NCBI GenBank assembly: GCA_029572955.1
Contig: JAKPQE010000085.1
Span: 1 to 64,000, forward strand
Source: Pseudomonadota bacterium
Lineage (GTDB): Bacteria > Pseudomonadota > Alphaproteobacteria > Rhizobiales > JAKPQE01
Direction of reading: 5' to 3'
Length of the DNA stretch: 64,000 bases
Shown: piece after piece, positions 16,924 through 28,900 of the stretch
Position numbering within the stretch: position 1 is the stretch's first letter
Layout of the letters: each line of letters starts with the position of its first letter
Program-made: the position numbers and the translations under genes
Notes under the pieces: generated by a model
What the model saw: only the letters and a program-made list of their open reading frames with translations
What the model was told of the DNA's origin: nothing
The model's database searches: none

Positions 16924-19900
16924 TTACCGCGTCGGATTGCCGGTTCCTGCGGCCGAGGCCAGAACCGTTCCGAACTGCGATGCCAGCCGGTTTTCCAGCT
17001 CGCCCTCGTCTCGCGCCCCCACGTGATAGGAGCCGCTGGCGAGTCCGGCCGTCGTCGGCTCCGCCGTTTCGCTGACTTTTATCACGCCCGGTTCAGAACT
17101 GTCGGACTCCGGCGCCACCACCGTAACTTGCGGCTCGGACTGTTGCCCGAACGACACGTTGGCGATGCCCGACGACCGTTCGATCGGCTGCGCGACCACG
17201 ATCGGACCGCCCGGAACCGCGCCGGGACGGCCGGTTTCGAGCGCCGCCTGGCGCCCGTCCGGCGTCGGCTGACCGCCGCCGGTCGCGGCCTGCCGGCCCG
17301 GCACGCCCGGGACGTCGCGATAGCCGTCCAGGTTGTACTCGGTCTCGACGATGCCGTAGCCGCCATTGCCGCCCGATCCCAAGAAGCCGTACTGCGAGCC
17401 GTTGCCGTCGCGATCCGGCTCGTAGCTGTAGCCGACCACCCGGCACTGCTCCTCGCCGAACTGCTCTTCGCACTCGATATCGAAGCTCGAGGTGCCGATG
17501 ACGTTGCGGCCGAAGTTGGTCCGCACCACCTGGCGCCGGCCGCTGCCGTCGACGAAGCTGACCCGGTAGACCTGACGGCGGTCCGGATCGGTCGAGTGCA
17601 GGTAGGGCGTCAGGATCGGCGTCACGTCGACCTGGCGGGTCTGCTGCGGCGCCGGCTCGAAGTAGAAGGTGAAGTTGGCCGCGCCCTGCAGGCTGTAGGC
17701 CGCCGTCGTCGACATCAGCTCGAAGTAGTGCTCGTGGCTGATGCCGCCGGTGCCGGCGAACACGTTGCTGGCGTCCGCCGTGCGGGCCGTGACCGGGTCG
17801 CCGACATCGCTGTCGTTGAAGGTCACCGCACCGGCGATCGTCAGGTTCTGCTGCGCCGGCATGAAGAACCGCAGCTGGCCACCGACTTCGGCATAGCCGG
17901 AGTTGATGGTCGCGTTCTCGAACTTGGCGACGTCCGCCGTCAGGTCGGTGTCCTCGGCCGGGCTGTTCTGGCCCGCGCCGATGGTGGTACGGCCGGTGAT
18001 GCGGTTGCGCACCAGGCTGTCCGGCGTCGTCGTCGACGCGTTGTAGTGCTCGTGACCGACCGCGCCGCCATTGACGTAGAGGTCGCTCCGCACCCGCAGC
18101 CAGATGTCGCCCGACGAGACCTGCATGCCGTTCGTGTCGGCATGATTGTGGCCGATGCGCGCGGTTCCGGCGAGCGCCTGGATGAGCGCGTCGTCGTCGC
18201 CGTCGATGGCACCGGTGATCGCGCCGCCAGCGTCGGTTCCGACCTCGACGGTGATGGCACCGGCGAGCGTCTGGCGGGTGATGACCTCGTTGCCGATCGC
18301 CTGGCCGACGTTGGTCTCGGGACTGCGATGGCCGATCTGGGCAACGCCCGCGGTCGAGCCGACCTCGAGATTGTCGCCGATATTGGCGACGATGTCGGAA
18401 TCGACCAGCTGGCGGGCGATGCTGCCCGTCGCCGCGGCAACCGGGCCGGCCTCGGTGACGTAGTGGCCGAGCTGGGCCGTACCGCCGAGCAGGTCCTGGA
18501 TCGCGAGATCGTTGAACACCGTGGCGATGACGTCGCCGGCGCCGCCGTTCGGATTGCCGATCCGCTGCGCGGTATCGACCGACCCGGTGACGTTGGCATC
18601 GATCGCCGAGGTCGAGCGATGGCCGATCTGCGCCTCGCCGGCCAGCAGGGTGCGGATCGACAGGTCGCCGAGGCCCGCTCCGAAGACCGTGCCGTCGACC
18701 GCCGCCGGCAGGCTCGCCGGATCAACCGTGGTCAGCACCAGGTCGGTGTTCGGATTGATGTCCGACGTCGCCAGGATGAAGCCTTCGTCCTCGGTACCGA
18801 GGGTCTGGAAGGCCTCGTGACCGAACCAGACATCGCCGAGACCGTTGTTCTGGACCACGATGTCGCCGGCCGTGACCGAGAGATCGGCCTCGACGAGCTG
18901 GGTCGCAGCGACGTCGGTCGTGCGCTTGCCCGGCGCCTGCTCGACGTCGTCGCCTGCCGTCTTGTCGTCGTCCGCCGAGCGCGCGGTCTGCACGCCGATA
19001 TGGCCGACATGGACGGTGCCGAGATTGGTCGGCAGGACCTGCGCGACGAGCAGGCTCTGCAGCGTGCCGACATTGAGGTCGCCGCCGATCGTCTGGTTCG
19101 CCGTGACGAGCCCGCCATAATCGGCATTGCTGCCGACGAGGCCGCTTTCGGCAACGTTGGTGCCGGTGTTGCCGACCTGCACACTGGAGGTCAGGAGCGG
19201 CCCGTTGCCGAGGATCGCCAGATCCTCGACATCGAACTCGAGATCGCCGGAGACCGTCTGAATGGCGGTCACGTCGTTGCCGTCGTCGAGCGTGACGACG
19301 AGGTTCGGCGTCGTCAGTTCGCGCACATCGGGAAGGTAGGTGTAGAAGCCCGACACGCCGTACTGCTCGGCCGTGCTGCCGACGATCGTCTCGTAGGGCA
19401 GAAGGCCCGTCACCGAGAAGGACTGGATGCTGAGATCGCGGGCGTTGCCGTCCTCGTCGAGGTCCATGTCGAAGGTGACGATGTCGTCGGTGCCGTCCGT
19501 GGCGCTTGCCCCGGCAACCGTCTGGCGGACCGAGACGTCGCCGCCGCGGTTGGCGCTGTCGGTGCCGACCTGGGATGCGCCGAGGTTGATGCCGTCGACC
19601 TGATGGCCGGCCTGCAGCACCGCGCGGCTGCCGGTGCCGGTGAGACCGGCACCGAAGGTCTGGTCGACGCCGAGGCCGTTGGTGGCGAGCGTGAAGCCGC
19701 CCGTCACCGTCTGGCTGGCGAGGATGTCGCCGCCGTCGCCGAGCCTGGAGCCGACGATCGCGGCACCGGCCTCGTTCAGCATCTCCTCGTCGTGGAGGAA
19801 ATGCAGCTCGGCATAGGTGCCGCCGATCGGCACCACCGCATCGGACTCGATGACCGTGCTGTCGGCCATGACGACGACGTTGCCCTCGGTGACGTTGGCG

Positions 19901-22900
19901 ACCGAGATCGCGCCGCCCTCGCCGGCGTCGCCGCCGGCCGCCCCCGAAGCGTTCCACATCAGCCGGCGATGACCGATCTCGGTGTCGGCCTCGGCCGCCG
20001 CCGCGGCAGCGGTCGCCACCGAGGTGATCGAGACCAGGCCGGACGAATAGTCGTCCTGGGTACCGAGAAGATAGTCGGCGCGATCGACATGGGTGCCGCC
20101 CGCGGCGCGCAGCATGTCGCCCGCCGTCGAGCCGTCGTTCGTCGCCTCCAGGGCGTCGTTGTCGCCATAGAGGTTCTGGATCGGGTCGCCGCTGTTCGGA
20201 TCGACGGCGGTGTTGAAGTGCAGGCTCTCGTTGTCGATGCCCGACACCAGCCGCACGTTGCCGGCGATCTTGCCCTCGTCCGCGATGGTCGCGGCCGGGA
20301 CGGCGTCGCGCAGCGCGTTCGCCGAGGTGTAGACGATGTCGCCGCCATCGGCATGGTCGCCGAGCTGCTTCGATGCATTCTCGGCATAGAACGCCGAGGT
20401 CGCCGCGACCAGGCCGTCGTTGCCCCGGTCTTCACCGTTGGTCAGATCCTCGATCGCCGTATAGGCGTCGTTGCGATCGTCCGTGAAGCCGGTGACGCCG
20501 AAGATCTTGTCGAGATCGGCCTGGGTGAAGGTCGTGCCATCGATCGGGCTCGCCGCATCCGACGCCGTCGCCGACATGAAGGCGAAGGCATCGAGGGTCG
20601 TGCGTGCCGCCGTCTGCACCGCGTCGACCTGCTCGTCGAGCGTCAGCGTCGTGGTGCCGGCATTCTCGAGAGCCGCATGGGCCGCCGTCCGAGCGGCGCC
20701 GATGGCCGCCAGGGCATTGGCGAGGCGGGTCTGGTCTTCCGGCGCATAGCGATCGGCGAGCTTGTTGGCCGCCTCGACCATGCGATAGGCATTGTCGATG
20801 TCGGCAACCACCTTGGAGGCGTCGGTCAGCGTGACCCGGCCGGCGACATACTCGATCTGGCCGTCGTTGTTGGTGCTCTCGGTGTTGTCCTCGTCGAGAA
20901 GGAACGCCACCAGGGCATCGCGAACGCTGGCGTAGCGATCGGCACCGGCGCCGCCGTCACCCGAGGTGACCGTGGCAAACAGGCCGAGCGGATTGATCGC
21001 CTCGAGCTCGTAGCCGAAGGTCGACTCGTGACCGATCTGGATGTCGGAGAAGGCCGCGCCGACCCCGGCGATCGGCGTGTTGGCAACCGTGACCGCGCCG
21101 CCATTGAGCGCCTGGGCCACGATGTCGCCCGAGATCGCGCCGCGCGAGACGATGACGTTGCCGCCGTCGCCCGCCGTGCCCGCTCCGGCGTCGCCTGCCG
21201 TTGCAACCGCATGCTGCTGGAGGCCGATGGTGATCCGCGAATAGGCGGCACCGGTGCCGGCCAGCGTGCCGGTCGTGTTGATCAGCACCGCGCCATGGCT
21301 GTCGAGCGCGATGGCGATATCGGTGTCGAAACCGCCGGCGTCCGGGTTGCGGGCAAGAATGACGGATTCGCGATTGCCGAGATTGTCGGAGCCCTTGAGG
21401 ACGCCGTGGGTGATGAGGACGTTGCCGCCGTCACCGTCTTCGACGTCGGTCGTGTCGGCGAAGGCGCCGACATTGCGGCCGGCGACCAGGCGGCCGAGCA
21501 CCGTATGCGCGGACGTCGTCGCCAGGCCTTCTGCTTCGGCCGTGGTGTTGTAGTCCTCGGCATCGGTCGTGCCGCCATTGCCGGCAACGATGCTGCCCTC
21601 GTCGAGCAGCTTGCTGCCCGGCGTCAGGTCGTCGTGACGGTCGGCGTCGAGGCCGATCGTCCGCTCGTGACCGATGCGGGTGTAGGTGTAGTTGAGGCCA
21701 AGGCCGGTGATCGCCGTCGAGTTCACCGTCAGCAGGTTCTCGGCATAGGCGGTGATGTCGCCGCCGAGGTCGCCCTGCGCGATGGCGACGTCGCCGCCAT
21801 TGCCTTCCACCACGCCCTCGTCGAGGCCGCCGAGGGCCCCGATGCCGGCGTCGCCGGCCCGGGCGCTGACCACCACCATCGAATGGCCGACCAGAGTCTC
21901 GGTCTCGTTGGTGCCGAGGCCCGTCGTCGACAGCGAATTGATGGTCAGGGTGCCGGTAAGGCCTTCCGACCACAGCACGATGTTGTTGCGGATCGGCCGT
22001 GCGCCATCGGCCCGCGCCGGGGCATCGTTGCCCGCCGTGATGCCGGTGATGCCGGTGAAGGTATCGGCGACCGGGGTCGCATCGATCGAGGCCGTGAAGT
22101 CGACATCGGCGACATTGTCGATGTTGTCGGCGCCATCGGCGTCGCCGTTGAAGCGGAAGTCCGCATCGGCGGTGTCGGGCAGCAGGCCGATCCAGCCGGC
22201 GCTCGTCACGTCGTACTGGGCGTTGCGCGGATCGATCGCCGTGCCGGTGCCGGTATAGCCGGCGACCGGATCGCTGTCGTTGATCAGGAACAGCCGGCTG
22301 CCCTGGCCGTCGGCACCGGCGACGGCACCGTCGCGGTTGGCGGTCGGGACCGTCTCGTAGCGATCGACGATATTGTTGTCGTAGCGGGCCTCGAGCGCGG
22401 TGATCTCGAACCGGCCGCGATTGAGATCATAGCCGGCGACGGTGCTCGCCGTGTCGGTGGTGATGCCGCTGTCGTCGTTGATGCCGGTCGTCAGGTTGAG
22501 AGCGACCGTCATCGCCCGGGTCTGATCGGCATCGGCGACGCCGTCACCGACGACCACCATCTCGTACTGGGTCAGCTCGGCGATGATGCGCGGATCCGAA
22601 TATTCGGCGCCGCGGATCATATAGGTCCGGGTCGTCCCGTCGCTCTGCACGACCGTGTCGTACTGGACGGCGTAGAACTTGCCGCTCGTACCATCGTACA
22701 TGACGTGGAACACGCCGTCGTCGTCGGTGACGGCGGCAAGGTTGACGATCTCGACGTCCTCGCTGCCGACGCCGCCGGTCTGCTCGGTCAGGCCGAGCGA
22801 AGCGATGGTGCCGGTGATGCGGTTGGGCGCACCGAGATCGACCTCGTCGCGATCGAGCACCGCGCCGGTGAGCGCGCTGGCATTGATGTCGCCGGTGACC

Positions 22901-25900
22901 GTTTCGAAGACCTGCTCGTCGACCGCGTAGTCGAACACGCCGTTGCCGTTGTGATCGATGAAGAGACCCGTCGTCGGATCGCCGTCGTGCCGGTAGCCGT
23001 TCGCGTCGGTATAGGCGTCGGCCGGATCGGCCACGTCGTTCGGATCGGCGGCCCAGCGCCGCAACTCGAGGACCAGAAGCGTGTCGCCGTTGACCTCGAC
23101 GCTGCCCTCGGCCTCGCGATCGTTGTGGATGTAGCCGCGGAAGTCGACGTCGGCGATGTCGTCGATGCCGTCGAGATCGTGGTCGCCGTTCTTCAGCACG
23201 TCGACATCGGCCGAATCCTCGATACCGTCGCCGTCGATGTCGTTGAAGTAACCGTCGGTATCGTTGAAAGCGTCGATGATGCCGTCGCCGCCATAGGAGC
23301 CGCGGCTGCTCTCGTCGATGTAGCCGTTGCGGTCGCTGCCGCCGGCGTTCGAGGCCGTGTTGCCCGGCCCCCAGGGGCCGGCCGGCATGCCGTAGTCGAA
23401 GCGCACGTCGGCATAGTCGGACACGCCGTCGCCGTCGACGTCGCCGCCGCCGATCAGGTCGACGTCGGCCAAATCCTCGATGCCGTCGCCGTCGGCGTCG
23501 TTGAAGTCGCCATCGGTGTCGTTGAACGAGTCCTTGATGCCGTCCGAACCGGCGGCGCCGCGCGCGCCGACCGAATCGCCGGCGCTGTCGCCGTAGCGCG
23601 TGTCGTTGGCGACATAGAGACCGCCGACATAGGTGATGTCGACCGAGTCGTCGATACCGTCGCCGTCCTGGTCGCCGTTGTTGAGAACGTCGACATCGGC
23701 CGAATCCGGGATGCCGTCGCCGTCATAGTCGTTCCAGGTCGAAACCACGCCCTGCTGGTCGACGATGACGTTGCCGCCATTGCCGGCATAGGGTCCGGAG
23801 CCGCCGTCGCCGGCGCGCACCACATAGGCGACCGACTCGACGCCGGCGCCCGGACGCAGCTTCTCGTAGTCGTGGCCGATATTGAGGCGATGGCCGATGC
23901 GGGTCAGCTGGTTCTTGTCCGCCGCCGCGCCGGCATAGGTCGAGGAAACGAGGATCGAGTCGGCGATGATCTCGATGTTGCCCTCGAAGGCTTCCTGGAT
24001 CACGCCGGCGTCGCCGCCGTCGCCTGCGATGCCCTGGTTGAGGGCGAGCGCGCCGTCGCCGGCCTTGACCTGATAAACCGCGGCCTGATGGCCGATCGAG
24101 GCCGACTGGAAGCCGAGCGGATCGGTGACGGCGACGCCCAGCGCCGACGCCTGGACGACGACCGCCGCAGCTTCGATGTGGATCTCGCCGGCCACCGAGC
24201 GCAGGACGTTGTCCGCGCCGATGCCGGACGGCATGTCCTGATTGTCGAGGAAGGCGGGACCGGACGCCTCGACCGCGCCGGCGCCGTAGCCGCCCTGGAT
24301 GGTGACGGCATGACCGCCGTCGCCGGACTGCGACATGAGGGCGACGAGGGTGTCGACCTCTTCGCCCGTCAGGGCGCCGATCTCGTACCGGGTCGACTGG
24401 TCGTTGACCTGGTTGCCGACGAGCTGGCGGTTCCATTCCGTCGTCTCGTAGGGAACGTCGTCGTAGTCGCGGCCGGTGTCGTCGCCGCTGCCGGTCTGCC
24501 AGCCGGCATGGCTGCCGGCCGCATCCGCGTTCGGGTCGTAGGCGCCGAGATAGGTGCGATCGTCGGCGCGGCTGATGTTGTCGGTCGACTGGTCGGGATC
24601 GAGCACTTCGTCGGCCGCGTCGAAGCCGGCGACGCCGACATAGACGTTGTTGAAGCCGTCGCCGGCACCGGCATCGTTGCCCGCGTCGTTCGACGCGCCA
24701 CCCGGCAGGCCGCCGTCGACATGGTCGTTGCCGTCGAACGCGGCGTATTCGTAGCCGATCGCGCCGGTATCCTCGACGAAGTTGTCGTCACGCTCGCCGA
24801 CCATCAGCTTGGCGAAGAAGGCGGCGATGCCCTTGTCGTCGAAATAGGCCGACTTGTCGGAAACGTTGGCCTTGTAGGCCGCGCTCGAGAAGAACGGCGC
24901 CACCAGCTTCTGCTCGAAGTTCGACAGGCCGTCGAAGCCGGTCTCGAGGGCGTCGGCGAAGCTCTGGCCCGCCGTCTGGGCCGCCGCGACCCGCTGCTTG
25001 AACTCGTAGAGCGCCTCGTAGGTGAAGTAGAGGCTTTCCGCCGTCTGGTCGATCGAGCCGTTGGCACCGGCGATGAGGCCGGCGATCGCCTTGACGTCCA
25101 TGCGGTGGCCGATGCCGGAAACGATCGTCGGCGAGGACGCCGGCAGCGGGTTCGAATCGTTGGCGATGACCGTGACGATACCGAGAGCCTCGATATCGAT
25201 GTCGCCCCAGATCCGGTCCTGCGTGGCGATGGCGTTGCCGCTGTCGCCGCCGCGCGCCGAGATCGTGCCCGAACCGATGGTCGAGCCGCCCGAACCGCCG
25301 AGCGCCTCGGCCTCCATCAGATGGCCGATGCGCGATTCCGCGGTCGCGTTGAAGAGCGCGCCGCCGGGAAGCGTCGCCGTATCGCCCGTCGGGGCGCCGA
25401 CATTCACCAGTCCGCCGGCATCGATGACGATGTCGCCCTGGACGAAGCCGGTGGTGGCGATGGCGTCGCCGCCGTCGCCGCCATTGGCTTCCGAGGCGCC
25501 GCTCGCCGTGGCGAGACCGCCGAGTGCCAGCGTCGCGTTGGCCCGCGCCTCTCCGGTATGGCCGATGACCGCCATCGTTCCGTCGATGGTGCGCACCGGC
25601 GCACCGAGCGGATCGGCGAGAACGTCCGGAATCTCGGCATTGGCCTGGGCGACGGACGCCGCGACGTTGAGGATGCCGAGCACCTGGATGTGGATGTCCG
25701 AGCCGTCGTTGTCGGTGACGCCGTAGTCGTTGTCGACGCCGCGCTCGCCGGTCACCCGGCCGGTGCCGCCGACGCCGATGTTGACCGACACGTTGCCGCC
25801 GCGACCGCCGCTGCGGTCGCTGCCGAGGAACATTTCGTTGTCGAAGTCGACCTTGGTGACGAGATTGCGGTCGTTGCCGGAGACCGACGCGGCGAGCAGG

Positions 25901-28900
25901 CCGCCGACGCCGCCGGGATGCGAGATGCCAATCGCCTGGCCGCCATGACCGATCGTCGCGATGTTGAACGAGCCGGGAAGGATCGCCGTGACGCCCGGCG
26001 TCTCGAGCGCCGTGACGCTGAGCCCGCCGAGGACGGAGATCCGGATGTCGCCGTTGTAGCCGCCCTGTTCGATGGCGACGTCGCCGCCGCGGCCGCCATT
26101 GGCCGTCTGGTTGCCCTGCTCGGACGAGAGGGCCGCCGGATCGCCGGCGCCGCCGATGCCACTTTCGGCAAACGACCAGTCGCCATGGCCGATGCGCGAC
26201 GAGATGATGTTGTTGGTGCCGGTGGTGCTGACGCCCGGAGCATGGGTCGAGGACACCAGGATGGCGCCGAGCACGTTGAGCTCGACTTCCGCGTCGAGCG
26301 TGCCGTCGCTGACGATCGTGGCATCGCCGCCGCGCCCGCCATTACCGGACCATTCGCCGCTGCCGCCGGCGCCGGCGACACCGCCGGTCGCCACCGCGAT
26401 CTGGCCGTGGCCGATCTGGCTGAGGATGGTGTCGATGCCCGAGATGAAGCGCGGCGCGGCCGACAGGACCGACGTCACGGTGAGCGCCGCCGCGGTGTCG
26501 ACCCGCGTCTCGCCCTTCATCATGTGGGTTTCGATGGAGCCGTCGCCGCCGCGACCGCCGTCGGCGATCTCGACAACCTCGGTGCCGCCCGCGGCGCTGC
26601 CGCCGAAATTCGTCGTCAGGATGCCGGTCGAGTGGCGCAGATCCGTGACGTTACCGGTGTAAAGGCCGGGCGTCGCATAGGTGAGGCCGCCATGGCCGAT
26701 CTTGGCGATCACCGTCGTGTTGGTGCCGGTGATGACGCCGGCCGACGTGATCGTCACGCCCACCGACAGCAGTTCGAGATGGTCGACGCCGATGCGCAGG
26801 CCGTCGCGATCGTGCGCGTCGGCGGTGCGGTAGGCATACCGGTCGGTCACGTATTCGGCGAAGGCGTCGGAACGGGCGAGCTGGCCGTTGTCGTCCGGCT
26901 TGCCGGCGTCATAGTCCTGATAGGACGTCCCGTCCGCGTCGTAGCCGGTCGGGTCGTCGCCCGAATGGCTCGAAAGGTTCGGATTGGCAGTGAGGTTGCC
27001 CTCGGTCGGGTAGTCCTGGACGTTGATGAGCACCGAGCCGACGAGGTAGTCGGTCTCGTAGGCCGTCGCCAGCGGGTTCGGGTCGACGTCGCGGGCCTGG
27101 CCCTCGAGCACCCAGGAATCGCCGCCGCGGCCACCCTGCGCATCGGTCGCGCCGACACCGCCGATGCCACCGATGGCCGGAATATGGCCGACCGGGATCA
27201 CGATGTCGGGAACGTGCTGCAGCAGCAGGCCGGTCTCGGCCCGCCCCGACGAGCGCAGCGCGTAGTTCGCGCCGCTGTCGGCCCAGTGGTAGCCGCCATG
27301 GCCGATCTGCGCCACAGCGACGTCGAAGAGGCCGGGCACGTGCTCGATCGGCTCCTCGGTCGCGCCCGAGGTGACCATCAGCGCGCCGGCGGCATCGATC
27401 GCGATGTCGCCCTGGGTGAAGCCAGCATGGACATAGGCGTCGCCGCCGCGGCCGCCATTGGCGTTCGACAGGTCGCTCTGGTAGCGCGTGAAGGTCGACT
27501 GCCGATAGGCGTCGATGGTGGCGGCATCGCCCTCCTCGACCACGGTCCGGGCGACCGCATCGGCGCCGTTGATGCCGGAAACACCGAAGAGATTGGCCGT
27601 CGTCACCTCGTTGCGCAGCGTCCAGCCGCCCTCGAGCTTGCCGCCGAGCGGGTCGCCACCGGTCGGCAGGTCGGGATCGAGGCCGGTCACGGCCGTGTAG
27701 TCGAGAATGCCGAACTGGTAGGTGACGGTCTCGCCGCCGATGACCCGCGAGGCGACGTAGTCGGCCCGCCCGTCGATCATGTCGTAGCGACCGTCCTTGT
27801 CGATGTCGACGATGTCGAAGCGGTGATCGCCGTCGAAATCGACGAGGTCGACCGTGCCGTTCTGGTCGAGGTCGACATAGCGCGCGACATCGAACTTGTG
27901 CGCGATATCGGCGTCGTACTGCTCCACGACCCGGCCGAAGCGCGTGGTGTTGATGCTGTCGTTGCGATAGTCGGCGAGGGCCGACTGATAGGTGACATCG
28001 ACGGTCGCCTGATCGGGATCGGCAACGCCGGAATAGTTGCGGGCGAACGTGCCCATCACGTCGCCGTAGACGTTGACGTCGCCGGCCGTCACCGTGCCGC
28101 TGCCGTCGACGTCCGTGTAAGCCTGGCCGTAGTCGTCGATCGGCACCAGGATGTATTCCGGGTCGCCCTCATAGTCGTGGAAGATCACGTCGTCGGACTG
28201 GCCCGGCTCGATCAGGGCATCGTTGTAATTGCCGGTGACGACCGTCGACACGCCCGAAACGCCGTCGCCGTTCTCGTGCACCTGGCCGCCGATCGTCGGG
28301 TTGCTGCCGAGATAGGTGTCGAGCGTCTCGAAGGTCTCGGCGACGCCGTCGCGCTCGCCGCCATTGTAGTTGGCAAAGGCGATGTCGACGCCGTCTTCCC
28401 GCTGGTTGGCGAAATCGGCGCGCTCGTTGGTCTCCTCGCGTGCCGTGTCGAGCACGCAGGGCGACGAGCCTTCGACGCAGGCGTCGTTGACGCCGGCCAG
28501 GTCGAACTCGTCGTCACCGTTGCCGTCGAGCAGATAGACGCCGGAAATCGAGGCGTTGCTCTCGTCGAGCTCGACGATGCCGCCGCTCGCCGCATCGCCC
28601 GTCAGGCTGCCGGACGCGCCGCCCGCCTGGCTGACCGCGATCAGGTCGGTGGTGTGGCCGATGGTCGAGATGACCTTCTGGAAGCCGCCATTGGCCGCCG
28701 TCGGCAGGGTGGTCACGGTGACCGGACCGCCGTCGATGACGATGTCGCCGATGATGTTGCCCGAGGACAGCAGGACGTCGCCGCCACGACCGCCCGAGAC
28801 GTCCGGCAGGATCGCGACATGGCCGTCGTTCAGGACGTCGTCGAAGCTGTTGCGCGTCGTGCCGCCGATGGCGCCGATGCCGCCCTCGCCGTAGAGGCGG

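Noticed and set aside
22925-28130. RTX (GGxGxDxUx) toxin repeats as the HlyC substrate
   Set aside because: The Asp/Gly motifs match DxDxDGxxD-type (TSP3/dockerin-like) loops, not RTX nonapeptides; a link to the HlyC-like gene remains speculation.
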